A stretch of 64,000 nt of DNA from Paenibacillus sp. J45TS6. GTDB taxonomy: Bacteria > Bacillota > Bacilli > Paenibacillales > Paenibacillaceae. The stretch covers positions 1 to 64,000 of the forward strand of contig NZ_BOSJ01000010.1 of the NCBI RefSeq assembly GCF_018403285.1. Reading direction: 5' to 3'. Below, piece after piece: positions 18,286 to 27,618 of the stretch. The notes beneath the pieces are model-generated. The model was given only the letters and a program-made list of their open reading frames with translations. It was not told the origin of the DNA and made no database searches. The translations under genes and the position numbers were made by a program. Positions within the stretch are counted from its first letter, which is position 1, and every line of letters starts with the position of its first letter.

Positions 18286-19897
18286 TGAATATTATGCAGT
18301 TGAGGCTATGCTGCATGCTGTGGATTGGAAAGGAATCGGTATTGATCATCTCTATACAGCGATGTCAGCGGATGAAGCTCGAAGCGTACTCATCAACAAC
18401 CAGGTTGATATTATGATCTGTGATATTGAAATGCCGGAAGAAGACGGATTATCTCTTCAGATCTGGGTTCAGCAGCATGCAGCTCAGGTTGAGACCATTT
18501 TTCTGACGGGTCACGCCGAGTTTTCGTATGCACAAAAAGCGATTCAGCTGCACAGCTTCGATTATCTCTTGAAGCCTATTGCTTCAGCCAGCTTAATGGA
18601 AACCGTCAAACGAGCATTAGAAAAACGAATGCAGAACCTCGAGTTCACTAAATTAACGGAAACTTATGAGGCTTATGCAAAAGAAGATCAATCTTGGAAA
18701 CCAAAGCGAATGACCCGATTCTGGAAAGATCTCTGTTCTTCTCGTTATCCCATGAATGAAGCGAAAATTAAGGAATTAAAGTTAATCTATCATGTGGATA
18801 TCGATCCAGGGACCTTCATTCTGCCAATATTGTTCCGTGTGGAAGAATGGCTGCGAAAGTTCCCTGATAAAGACCTTGATATTATGGAGTTTGGACTGTG
18901 TAATGCGGCGGAAGAATTCGTTCTAAATGGGAGTATGGGTGATGCGATAGCGGATCAGCGCGGTTATGTTCTCGTCTTGTTATATGCTTCTGATCCGCCC
19001 CCTCAAGTTCCAGATACACTGGAACTCACCTGTAAGGATTATATGGCTAGGTGCACTGCATATTTGTCATGCCGTTTGTCCTGCTACATTGGGGAATGGA
19101 CATTGCTAACGAATATGCCGGAGTCTTACCGAAAGTTGAAGCAGGTCCACAGGCATAACGTGGCAGGCAGTGACGGAGTTCATTACATGCTGCCAAGTTT
19201 AGAGAAACAAGCATCTACATCTGAGCTTATCCCTCTACCTTGGGCATCTGACATATCACTACTTATGGAGACAGGAAAAATAAAGGAAGTATTATATAAA
19301 GCAGACGAACTCATCGATTGGATCGAGAGTCAAAAGTATGTATCAGCAGAGCTTTTGCAATCTTACTATCATGCAATGCTCCATTCCATTTACCCTTTAC
19401 TTCATAAGAAAGGCATTTCGCTTCATCGTATTTATCCTGCAGAAGAACCACTGGAAGCAGATGTAACGAGATCCTTAGCCGCACTTCGGGAGTGGGCGCA
19501 TGACCTCATCTCTCGAGCGGGCCTGCTGCTTCATCCGGACGGAGAGGACACGCACTCAGTAGTAAAACAGGTATGTCTATATATTGATGCGAGGCTGGAA
19601 TATGATCTAGGGAGAGAAGAAATCGCGGAATTCGCCCGGTTTCACCCAGCTTATCTATCGAGACTGTTTAAAAAGGAAACAGGGATATCCCTTAGTGACT
19701 ATATTCTTCAAGCAAGGATTAAAAAAGCACAAGAGCTACTGCTGAACACAAGTTCCACAGTTACTGAAATAGCAAGCAAGGCTGGGTATGTAAACTATAC
19801 TCATTTTACAAAGATGTTTAAGAAATATACGGGGCTTACTCCCCAGCAATATCGTAGGCAGAACGGGAATAAGACAGATCAAGAGCGGACGCTGTGA
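18260..19897 (+). CDS. YesN-type response regulator, AraC family
   Basis: A 545-residue regulator: receiver domain 1-120 with phospho-acceptor D55 in CDIEMPEEDG and the signalling lysine in LLKPIA; a long middle region (about 130-430) with no named domain; and a C-terminal AraC double helix-turn-helix (FHPAYLSRLFKKETGISLSDY and ITEIASKAGYVNYTHFTKMFKKYTG-like). Expected to activate the permease/binding-protein genes directly downstream when the kinase detects its sugar. GGGGAGGAG precedes ATG 18260. Confidence 0.93.
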   Translation: MYSLLIVDDEYYAVEAMLHAVDWKGIGIDHLYTAMSADEARSVLINNQVDIMICDIEMPEEDGLSLQIWVQQHAAQVETIFLTGHAEFSYAQKAIQLHSFDYLLKPIASASLMETVKRALEKRMQNLEFTKLTETYEAYAKEDQSWKPKRMTRFWKDLCSSRYPMNEAKIKELKLIYHVDIDPGTFILPILFRVEEWLRKFPDKDLDIMEFGLCNAAEEFVLNGSMGDAIADQRGYVLVLLYASDPPPQVPDTLELTCKDYMARCTAYLSCRLSCYIGEWTLLTNMPESYRKLKQVHRHNVAGSDGVHYMLPSLEKQASTSELIPLPWASDISLLMETGKIKEVLYKADELIDWIESQKYVSAELLQSYYHAMLHSIYPLLHKKGISLHRIYPAEEPLEADVTRSLAALREWAHDLISRAGLLLHPDGEDTHSVVKQVCLYIDARLEYDLGREEIAEFARFHPAYLSRLFKKETGISLSDYILQARIKKAQELLLNTSSTVTEIASKAGYVNYTHFTKMFKKYTGLTPQQYRRQNGNKTDQERTL

Positions 19898-19913
19898 GCG
19901 TTTCGCTTTTTTT
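19884..19913 (+). terminator. rho-independent terminator after the response regulator
   Basis: AGCGGACGCT-GTG-AGCGTTTCGCT forms a hairpin that starts inside the last codons of the regulator and is followed by seven Ts. It separates the two-component genes from the transporter genes, which therefore need their own promoter at about 19920-20040. Confidence 0.8.
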
Positions 19914-20054
19914 ATTCCAGATGTCATCAAATGACACAATAAGAGGTTACGATACTGAGTATTTGAGCTGCGACTCGAATCTTATAATGAAGTTAACCAC
20001 TGAAGTGAGAGGGTGAACAGTGAACTTATAACAAAGAGGGAAAGGTGTAGAGCA

Positions 20055-20993
20055 ATGCCAAAGCCGATAAAGAAAAAGAAAACCATGCTGTACAATCTGG
20101 GCAAATACAAAGTGCTGTATCTGATGTTTTTGCCAGGGGTTGTGTTTCTGCTGATTAATAACTATTTGCCGATGTTTGGAGTCATTATCGCTTTCAAAAA
20201 TGTGAACTACACGGATGGGATTCTCGGAAGTCCTTGGGCTGGACTGGAAAATTTTAAGTATCTGTTTGGCACATCGGATGCGTGGGAAATTACACGGAAC
20301 ACACTGGCTTACAATGTGGTGTTTATTCTGCTGAATCTGGTGCTCGGCGCTGGTCTTGCTATTTTGCTGAGTGAAGTAAAAGGAAGATTCACTTCCAAGT
20401 TTTATCAGTCGGTCATGCTGCTACCATACTTTCTATCCATGATCGTGATCAGTTATCTGGTACTCGCTTTTCTAGGAAAAGACTCGGGGTTCATGAACAC
20501 AAGCTTTCTGCCGTTCTTTGGCAAGGAACCGATAGACTGGTATTCTGAGCCGGAATACTGGCCGTATATTTTACCCTTTGTGAACACTTGGAAAAACATT
20601 GGTTACTATGTGGTCATCTATCTGGCAGCCGTCATCGGAATCAGTGAAGAGTATTATGAGGCCGCCGTACTTGATGGTGCGAGTAAGTGGAATCAGGTCC
20701 GATTTATTACGGTTCCGTTCTTATATCCACTGATGATCGTCATGACGTTACTGCAGATCGGACGTATTTTTTATGCTGATTTTGGTTTGTTCTATCAGGT
20801 TCCGCTCGAATCCGGCGCTCTGTTCCCAGTAACGAATGTACTTGATACCTATGTTTATCGTACGTTCCTCATCGGTGGTGACATTGGTATGTCTTCAGCA
20901 GCGGGGCTGTACCAAGCGGTTGTCGGTTTTGCACTTGTGCTGCTGTCCAATTCCATTGTTCGTCGTATCAATAAGGATAACGCACTATTTTAG
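20055..20993 (+). CDS. sugar ABC transporter permease, LplB/UgpA type
   Basis: A 312-residue permease with six predicted helices and the ATPase-docking EAA loop EAAVLDGASKWNQ (about residue 212). An N-terminal lysine stretch (PIKKKKT) before LGKYKVLYLMFLPG is typical of LplB-type permeases. ATG 20055 is chosen (AAAGGTG upstream) over GTG 20013. It works with the next permease and the binding protein; the ATPase is missing here and is presumably a shared MsmX-type subunit. Confidence 0.9.
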   Translation: MPKPIKKKKTMLYNLGKYKVLYLMFLPGVVFLLINNYLPMFGVIIAFKNVNYTDGILGSPWAGLENFKYLFGTSDAWEITRNTLAYNVVFILLNLVLGAGLAILLSEVKGRFTSKFYQSVMLLPYFLSMIVISYLVLAFLGKDSGFMNTSFLPFFGKEPIDWYSEPEYWPYILPFVNTWKNIGYYVVIYLAAVIGISEEYYEAAVLDGASKWNQVRFITVPFLYPLMIVMTLLQIGRIFYADFGLFYQVPLESGALFPVTNVLDTYVYRTFLIGGDIGMSSAAGLYQAVVGFALVLLSNSIVRRINKDNALF

Positions 20994-21008
20994 AAGGAGG
21001 AGAGTTCT

Positions 21009-21926
21009 TTGCATATGGGTCCCACCGATAATCCGCTTCATGTCTCCAAACGATCAGGAGTTGTCATTCATGCTTTTTTCATCTTCTATGCAGCTCTGTG
21101 TATCTTGCCGCTCATACTTGTGCTCTCTATCTCGTTATCCGATGAAACGACGGTCATTGCGAATGGATATCGGTTCATTCCAGAGACATTTAGTGTAAGC
21201 GCTTATGAATTTTTGTTCAAAGATATGGATCAGATTATTCGATCGTATGGAGTATCTATTTTTGTTACTGTCGTAGGCACAATCATTAGCGTCGCCCTAA
21301 CGGCTTGTTATGCTTACCCGCTTTCCAGAAGTGATCTGCCGTATCGCGGATTCTTCGCATTCTTTATTTTCTTCACGATGTTGTTTAATGGTGGTTTGGT
21401 ACCTTGGTACCTGGTCTATGTGAACTTGCTAGATCTAAAAAACACCATATGGGTATTGATTATGCCGATGCTCATGTCACCGTTTTTTGTGCTCGTCATG
21501 CGTACCTTTTTTTCAAGTTCGATTCCGATGTCGATTCTGGAGTCGGCCCGTGTGGACGGCGCAGGGGAATTTCGTACCTTTGTAAGGATTGTTCTTCCGC
21601 TGTCTCTGCCGGTACTTGCAACGGTTGCCTTATTCAGCACACTGAATTATTGGAACGATTGGTATCTCAGCATGATCTTTATTTCTGACAATAAAACGAT
21701 CAGTCTTCAGTATCTCATGTACCGAACATTGCTTGATATCCAGTACCTTACTTCGAACTCCAATGTGGCTTCGCAGATTTCTTCACAGGGAGGTATGCTG
21801 GACCTGCCGAATAAGACTTTGCAGATGGCTATGGCGGTTGTTGGGATCGGACCGATTGTCCTCGCATATCCTTTCTTCCAGCGTTATTTCATCAAAGGGC
21901 TGACCGTGGGTGCGGTAAAAGGCTAG
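21009..21926 (+). CDS. sugar ABC transporter permease, YtcP/LplC type
   Basis: A 305-residue CUT1 permease with the EAA-like loop ESARVDGAGEFRTFVRIVLPLS at about residues 178-199. TTG 21009 is eight bases after AGGAGG; ATG 21015 two codons later is possible but poorly spaced. It is 15 bp from the first permease, clearly one operon. C-terminus VVGIGPIVLAYPFFQRYFIKGLTVGAVKG is the classic end of this family. Confidence 0.92.
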   Translation: MHMGPTDNPLHVSKRSGVVIHAFFIFYAALCILPLILVLSISLSDETTVIANGYRFIPETFSVSAYEFLFKDMDQIIRSYGVSIFVTVVGTIISVALTACYAYPLSRSDLPYRGFFAFFIFFTMLFNGGLVPWYLVYVNLLDLKNTIWVLIMPMLMSPFFVLVMRTFFSSSIPMSILESARVDGAGEFRTFVRIVLPLSLPVLATVALFSTLNYWNDWYLSMIFISDNKTISLQYLMYRTLLDIQYLTSNSNVASQISSQGGMLDLPNKTLQMAMAVVGIGPIVLAYPFFQRYFIKGLTVGAVKG

Positions 21927-22054
21927 ATCATGAAACAGAAGTCCGTACGTACGGAAAATGATAAAAAGAAAGACTGATCAGAATGAGTAACAAGTAAGTT
22001 GTATAAAAAAGAATTCATTACTAAATGCGTAAATTATATAAGGGAGGTCATGTC

Positions 22055-23605
22055 ATGACCGGGTTTCAAGTCGGACGATTAGTCAAGCGGAAAAGATCCA
22101 TTATTTTGGCAACATTCACTGCATTTGCACTAGTTCTCAGCGCATGTTCGGGGAGTGGAAGTACTGCACCAACGGATGAGCCAAAGACGGGTGGAAATAC
22201 AGAAGTGAAAACGGAGAAGTCCTATGAAGTATCTTTGTTCTACCCAGGGACACCGCAGAAAGATGTAGAGAAGGTACAGGCCGAGATTAATAAATATATA
22301 GAACCTAAAATCGGAGCCACACTGAAAATTAACGCGATTGACTGGGGACAATGGGACAACAAGCTGAATCTCATGATCTCGTCTGGTGAGAAATCAGATA
22401 TTATTTTTACGGCAGCATGGCAGAATTACACCGTGAACGTTGCTAAAGGCGCCTTCTTACCATTAAACGATCTGCTGGATAAAGTCGGTCCGGATATCAT
22501 TAAGAACCTTGACCCTGCATTTCTGGAAGGATCGAAGGTAGACGGGAAGAATTACGGTGTTCCTACCAATAAGGAACTAGCGGCAACCCGCGGTGTACTC
22601 GTTAGAAAAGATTTGCTTGAAAAGTATAATCTCGATATTACGAATGTGAAGACTTGGGCCGATCTTGAACCACTGCTCAAAACGATTAAGGAAAACGAAC
22701 CTAGCGTAACTCCGTTTTATATGTCCAATTCTACAGGCAACGGACTACTAGATAATCTGGATTGGGACTATCTTGGTGATGCATCCGTTCCTGGCGTCAT
22801 TCGTAAAATCGGTTCTGACACGACGGTGATGAATGAAGTAGAGACCCCTGAATTTAAAGAAGCCGCTGCCCTTGCTCGCAAGTGGTATGAAGCTGGATAT
22901 ATTAATAGTGATTCTGCAACTTCTACGGTATTCCCGAAAGATCAGGCGAAAGCCGGCAAAGTCTTCATGTGGACAGATGGAATGAAACCCGGAAAAGATA
23001 AGGAAGAGGAGAGTTATGTTGGCTTCCCGCTGACTCAGATCGAACTTACACAGCCTACGATTACCACAGGAGATGCATCGGGAGCTATGCTTGCCCTGTC
23101 TCGTACTTCGGAGAATCCAGAAAAAGCAATGGCAGTCATTAACCTGCTTCACTCTGATCCGTATGTGAATAATCTGCTCAACTTTGGTATTGAGGGCGAA
23201 CACTATGTGAAAAAAGAAGGCAGCGAAAATATCATCAGCCTGCCGGAAGGCACAGATCCAAATAACCGGACCTATAACCCAGGAGCTCAGTGGCAGCTTG
23301 GTAATCAGTTCCTGAACTATTTATGGGATAATGAAGATCCTGAAAAATGGGCAAAATTCAAAGATTTTAATGCAAGAGGTGTCAAATCTCCGGCACTTGG
23401 ATTTACGTTTAACAGCCAGTCTGTTAAAAATGAAATTGCCGCGGTGAATAACGTCAACAAGCAGTTTAAACCAGCACTTACTTCCGGAGCAGTAAATCCA
23501 GATGAAATGATCCCAAAATATGCAGAGAAATTGAAAGCGGCCGGTATTGATAAAATTATTGCTGAGAAACAAAAACAGCTGGATGCTTTTTTGGCAGGTA
23601 ACTAG
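22055..23605 (+). CDS. extracellular solute-binding lipoprotein
   Basis: A 516-residue lipoprotein: basic N-terminus VKRKR, hydrophobic segment, lipobox LSAC with Cys31, then a Ser/Gly/Thr linker and a large two-lobe binding domain (WGQWDNKLNLMISSGEKSDIIF is the recognisable LplA/YtcQ-type opening). It delivers an oligosaccharide to the two upstream permeases; the adjacent beta-mannosidase-like enzyme suggests mannose-containing glycans. AAGGGAGGTC upstream fixes ATG 22055. Confidence 0.9.
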   Translation: MTGFQVGRLVKRKRSIILATFTAFALVLSACSGSGSTAPTDEPKTGGNTEVKTEKSYEVSLFYPGTPQKDVEKVQAEINKYIEPKIGATLKINAIDWGQWDNKLNLMISSGEKSDIIFTAAWQNYTVNVAKGAFLPLNDLLDKVGPDIIKNLDPAFLEGSKVDGKNYGVPTNKELAATRGVLVRKDLLEKYNLDITNVKTWADLEPLLKTIKENEPSVTPFYMSNSTGNGLLDNLDWDYLGDASVPGVIRKIGSDTTVMNEVETPEFKEAAALARKWYEAGYINSDSATSTVFPKDQAKAGKVFMWTDGMKPGKDKEEESYVGFPLTQIELTQPTITTGDASGAMLALSRTSENPEKAMAVINLLHSDPYVNNLLNFGIEGEHYVKKEGSENIISLPEGTDPNNRTYNPGAQWQLGNQFLNYLWDNEDPEKWAKFKDFNARGVKSPALGFTFNSQSVKNEIAAVNNVNKQFKPALTSGAVNPDEMIPKYAEKLKAAGIDKIIAEKQKQLDAFLAGN

Positions 23606-23634
23606 TTTTAAACTGTGATTTCTATAGAAGAACT

Positions 23635-23666
23635 GTACCCGGGAATGTGGGTACGGTTTTTTTTTA
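23635..23666 (+). terminator. rho-independent terminator after the binding protein
   Basis: GTACCC (23635-23640) pairs with GGGTAC (23649-23654) and is followed by CGG and nine Ts. Strong hairpin plus U-tract; may attenuate rather than block read-through into the GH2 gene. Confidence 0.8.
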
Positions 23667-23807
23667 TTAAACTTACCAGGGGATGCAAGAGCATAGTCTG
23701 GCCGAACTATTTTCACAAATATCGTGTTATAGCTTCCATATTCACAACATGGGTTGTAAACTATTACATGTTTACCAATGACTCACATTAGGGAGTGGCA
23801 TAAACAG

Positions 23808-26369
23808 ATGGAATTATCTATGGAATTATCAGGCATATGGAAGCTGATGCATTATGATGTAGGAGAAAAGAAACCGATGGAACTGGCTGCGCCAGGTTTT
23901 GATGATAGGTTCTGGGTAGGAGCAAGTGTTCCGGGAGATGTGCATACAGCGTTAATCGAGCGGGGAATCATTGATCCCCCGTATTATGGTCATAACGATA
24001 TCAAGAGTCGCTGGGTAGAACAAAAAGAATGGTGGTACCGAACGACTTTCACGCTAAGCGAAATTAGCGGTGAAGGCGAACGAACGGAGATTCATTTTGA
24101 AGGATTGGATACGTTTGCGAGCGTGTATGTGAATGGACATGAAATAGGAAAAACTGAAAATATGCTGAGATCCTACCGTTTTGATATTACGAGGGTCATA
24201 CGTAAAGGCTGGAACTCCATCGCTATTCGGTTTGATCCGCTGGCCATTCATTATCAAGACAAAGAATTATTTGATTGGTCTTCGTACACGAAGGAGCGAC
24301 CATGGATTCGCAAAGCGGCAATGAACTATGGCTGGGATTGGGGTCCACGTATGGTCACTGCCGGTATATGGGGAAAGGTCCATGTTAACCAGTACCGTAA
24401 GGCGCGGATTGAGAATGTGCAAGCAAGTACGATTCAAGCGGATCAAGATCTCGCGATTGTTCATCTTACGGCAAATGTAAAGAAATATCATAAAGAAGCA
24501 AATTGCTCCGTAATCATTGCACTAAAGGATCAAGATGGGAAGGTAGTGGATCAAGCTACAACCCCAGTGGACAGCGGCAATGCTCATCTGGAACTACGAA
24601 TTTCATCCCCGCAATTGTGGTGGACTCATGAGCTAGGAACACCTTATTTATATCAACTTGAGGTTCGTCTTTTTGCCGAAGAAGAAATTCTTGATTCCTA
24701 TGAAGAAGCCATCGGGATTCGGACTGTAGAACTTGCACTACAAGATGCCGAAGGCCGTGATGTTTTTGCTTTTATATTGAATGGGGTAAAAGTGTATGCC
24801 AAAGGCGCCAACTGGATTCCAGCTGACCACCTGATTGGCTCCATACCAGATCAGAAGTATAAAGATCTGATTGATCTAGCTGTCTCCGGGCAGATGAATA
24901 TGCTGCGAGTGTGGGCCGGCGGCATATACGAGAAAGATGTATTTTATGAGGAATGTGATCGAAGAGGAATTCTTGTGTGGCAGGATTTTGCTTTTGCTAA
25001 TGCGCTCTTCCCCGACTTCAATCATGATTTTATGGAAAATGTCCGCGGCGAAGTGATCGATAATGTAATTCGTTTGAGAAATCATGCTTCCTTAGCGCTG
25101 TGGTGCGGAAATAATGAGATCGATTGGCTCTATGATATGAAGACCGCAAGCGGTGATATCACAAGTCCATTCTATGGAGAGAGGATCTATCACGAGCTAA
25201 TTCCGGAAGTGCTTGAAGAATTGGATCCACTCCGTCCCTATTGGCCGTCTTCGCCATATGGAGCTAAAGGCGGCTATGATGCAAACGATCCAGGCAGCGG
25301 AGATCGGCATAACTGGCAAGTATGGCATGGATCTGTATATCCGCGAATGTCGGGGGAAGTTCCTGTACTGGATTACAGTATTCAGGGCGTGAGCTTTAAA
25401 AATTATAAACAAGATGATGCGCTATTCAGCAGCGAATTCGGAATGCATGCCTCGGCGAATCGGTATACGTTAGAGAAGAATATCCCGGAAGGCCAGTTTT
25501 ACTGGGGAAGTCCAGAAATGGCGTACCGAAACAAAGACACGAATCATCAAAAAGGGATTCTGCTGATGGAAGGGTATACGGGGATTCCTAAGGATATCGA
25601 GGAATATATGGATTTTTCCATGCTGACCCAAGCGGAAGGATTAAAATATGGAATCGAACATTTTCGGCGTAATCAAGTACGAAACAGCGGTGCGCTGGTA
25701 TGGCAGCTAAATGATAGCTGGCCTGGGACAAGCTGGTCGATGATCGACTATGAGCTATTGCCGAAAGCTTCCTTTTATTATGGGAAACGTTTCTTTGCTC
25801 CCATACTGTTGTCACTCGATTACGAACCAGGGGAAGAACTGAAGGTCTGGCTGATTAATGATACGCTGGAGATATGCCAGGGAACTCTTGAGCTGAAAGT
25901 AATTACGTTTGACGGGGAAGAAGTCTATTCGGCTTCGATTGGTGCAGTGGCAGAGGCACAGTCTGCAAATTGTTATATGACGTTAGAAGAGGCGGAAGTA
26001 CTCAGGGGTAAACGGGCGGAAGAGGTTATAATTGAGCTGTCTTCGTCTACCATTGAGGTTCCAGTGAATCGTTATTATCTACGTGATCCAAAAGAGGTAG
26101 TCCTGCCCGATACAAACTTGCTAGTACAGGTGAATGAAGCTAACTCCGAGGTGGTAGTAACCGCAGTTGGCACGTTGGCTCGTTTTGTAAAACTTGAACT
26201 CCCGCTAGGGAATGTGATTTACAGTGATAATTATTTTGACCTGCTGCCTGGGGAACAAAAAGTAGTCGAGATCGATCATCAACATGGAGCCGAAATACCT
26301 TGGTCAGGATTACGAGTCAGTGCGCTAAATGCTGGGGTCTCCACCTTAAAAGATGGTTTAAAAATATAA
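23808..26369 (+). CDS. GH2 glycosidase, beta-mannosidase-like
   Basis: An 853-residue GH2 enzyme without a signal peptide, so cytoplasmic. Order: jelly-roll sugar-binding domain (WKLMHYDVG...VPGDVHTALIERGIIDPPYYGHND), immunoglobulin-like domain, TIM barrel with catalytic acid/base in CGNNEIDW (E about 437) and nucleophile in SSEFGMHA (E about 543), then C-terminal beta domains. The VPGDVH and DPPYYG motifs are typical of beta-mannosidases (EC 3.2.1.25). It would cleave oligosaccharides imported by the upstream ABC system. Start placed at ATG 23808, GGGAG at 23791 being rather far; 23820 is another option. Confidence 0.88.
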   Translation: MELSMELSGIWKLMHYDVGEKKPMELAAPGFDDRFWVGASVPGDVHTALIERGIIDPPYYGHNDIKSRWVEQKEWWYRTTFTLSEISGEGERTEIHFEGLDTFASVYVNGHEIGKTENMLRSYRFDITRVIRKGWNSIAIRFDPLAIHYQDKELFDWSSYTKERPWIRKAAMNYGWDWGPRMVTAGIWGKVHVNQYRKARIENVQASTIQADQDLAIVHLTANVKKYHKEANCSVIIALKDQDGKVVDQATTPVDSGNAHLELRISSPQLWWTHELGTPYLYQLEVRLFAEEEILDSYEEAIGIRTVELALQDAEGRDVFAFILNGVKVYAKGANWIPADHLIGSIPDQKYKDLIDLAVSGQMNMLRVWAGGIYEKDVFYEECDRRGILVWQDFAFANALFPDFNHDFMENVRGEVIDNVIRLRNHASLALWCGNNEIDWLYDMKTASGDITSPFYGERIYHELIPEVLEELDPLRPYWPSSPYGAKGGYDANDPGSGDRHNWQVWHGSVYPRMSGEVPVLDYSIQGVSFKNYKQDDALFSSEFGMHASANRYTLEKNIPEGQFYWGSPEMAYRNKDTNHQKGILLMEGYTGIPKDIEEYMDFSMLTQAEGLKYGIEHFRRNQVRNSGALVWQLNDSWPGTSWSMIDYELLPKASFYYGKRFFAPILLSLDYEPGEELKVWLINDTLEICQGTLELKVITFDGEEVYSASIGAVAEAQSANCYMTLEEAEVLRGKRAEEVIIELSSSTIEVPVNRYYLRDPKEVVLPDTNLLVQVNEANSEVVVTAVGTLARFVKLELPLGNVIYSDNYFDLLPGEQKVVEIDHQHGAEIPWSGLRVSALNAGVSTLKDGLKI

Positions 26370-26381
26370 GGGGTGTGCCGT

Positions 26382-27224
26382 GTGTCACATACGTTAGCTA
26401 TAAATGATGATGATTCTTTGGATTCTGTGAGAGCCGACTGTAATCAATGTTTTGGATTATGCTGCACGGCTTTGCCTTTTGCGAAATCTGCCGATTTTAC
26501 TTTTGATAAAGACGGTGGTACGCCTTGCACGAACTTACGCGCGGACTATCGATGCGGGATTCATCAGGATCTTAGAGAAAAGGGATTAAAAGGTTGTACC
26601 GTGTATGAGTGTTTTGGTGCAGGTCAGAAGGTTTCTCAAGTCACATATAAAGGTGAGGACTGGAGGAGTTATCCGGCAACTGCCGAAGAAATGTTTGCTG
26701 TATTCCCCATCGTGCAGCAAATACAAGAAATGTTATGGTATTTACACGAAGCTCTTGCTCTTGAAGTGACCACATCTTTTCATAATGAACTTCGGGTTCA
26801 AATCGAAGAATGTGAACGACTGACTAGGGAAAGTCCAGAGAACATACTTCGAATAAATGTACCTGAGCTAAGAGCAAATGTGAATAAGCTGCTCATCCTA
26901 ACAAGTGAACGTGTCCGTTCCCAGATACAGAAGAAAAAGAGTCCGAAAAAGACGCGGAGAAGTGATTTTATCGGTGCGAATCTAAAAGGAGCTGATCTCG
27001 CGGGAGCTGACCTCAGAGGTGCATTACTCATTGCTGCTGATCTAAGGGGAGCTGATATGAGAGTTACCGATCTGATCGGCGCAGATTTGAGAGATGCCGA
27101 CGTAAGTGGTGCAGATCTGACAGGCTGTATCTTTCTTACACAGGTCCAAGTGAATGCTGCTAAAGGAGATTCATCTACTAAGCTTCCATCTTATCTAAAG
27201 ATTCCGGCGCATTGGGTGGAGTAA
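26382..27224 (+). CDS. Cys-rich pentapeptide-repeat protein
   Basis: A 280-residue protein in two parts. The N-terminal 90 residues hold a cysteine cluster (CNQCFGLCC, then TPCTNL, YRCGIH, KGCTVYEC) resembling a zinc- or Fe-S-binding module. A helical middle ends in a lysine-rich linker, then about ten pentapeptide repeats of the A(D/N)LxG type (GANLKGADLAGADLRGALL...) form a right-handed quadrilateral beta helix. Pentapeptide proteins of this kind are cytoplasmic and of unknown role; some mimic DNA and protect gyrase. GTG 26382 is preceded by AAGGGGTG. Confidence 0.85.
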   Translation: MSHTLAINDDDSLDSVRADCNQCFGLCCTALPFAKSADFTFDKDGGTPCTNLRADYRCGIHQDLREKGLKGCTVYECFGAGQKVSQVTYKGEDWRSYPATAEEMFAVFPIVQQIQEMLWYLHEALALEVTTSFHNELRVQIEECERLTRESPENILRINVPELRANVNKLLILTSERVRSQIQKKKSPKKTRRSDFIGANLKGADLAGADLRGALLIAADLRGADMRVTDLIGADLRDADVSGADLTGCIFLTQVQVNAAKGDSSTKLPSYLKIPAHWVE

Positions 27225-27261
27225 GATGGAAAAGTTTTTTTTGAAAAAAGGATACCGAATG

Positions 27262-27303
27262 AAGAACCCTGGAGGTATAGCTTTGGGGTTCTTTGTGTTT
27301 TTG
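27262..27303 (+). terminator. terminator after the pentapeptide gene
   Basis: AAGAACCC (27262-27269) pairs with GGGTTCTT (27286-27293), followed by TTGTGTTTTTG. A typical intrinsic terminator, closing the backbone region before the cassette-like array. Confidence 0.65.
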
Positions 27304-27356
27304 TTATGTAAGGCATAAATAGATCGTTTTTGTAGTGTGATAGAGGGGATGGAAGA

Positions 27357-27493
27357 AAGTTTATAACAAATATCCCAAATTAAGTTATAATTTAATGGTA
27401 CATGTATGTTCGTGAGTAGTCGATATGTGTGAAGTTCATAGATATTTGTTATTACAGTTTATTTACGAAGTTCGTAGATAAAGAAGTTAGATG
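27357..27493 (+). repeat. decayed attC-like site S0, upstream end of array
   Basis: Right core GTTAGAT at 27486-27492 preceded by GAAGTTCGTAGATAAAGAA, the same right arm as S3 (GTTCGTAGATACAGCAAC). A second right-arm-like copy, GAAGTTCATAGATATTTGTTAT, lies just before it (27431-27452) and pairs over 12 bp with ATAACAAATATC at 27363-27374. So this end looks like a partly duplicated, degraded site. The remaining spacer from 27225 to 27618 holds a terminator and this element, with no ORF. Confidence 0.5.
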
Positions 27494-27618
27494 CAAGAAT
27501 GCCTTAAATCCTTGGAAGAGATTTCATTCTCAACATCCTGTTGCTTGACGAGAAAATATGTAATAACTACATGATGGCTTTCCAATATTTGCGACTTGTA
27601 AGTGAATGAGGTGCTAAA

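Noticed and set aside
22748-23203. 151-residue minus-strand open frame
   Set aside because: Antisense shadow of the solute-binding protein; no start signal or protein-like composition.
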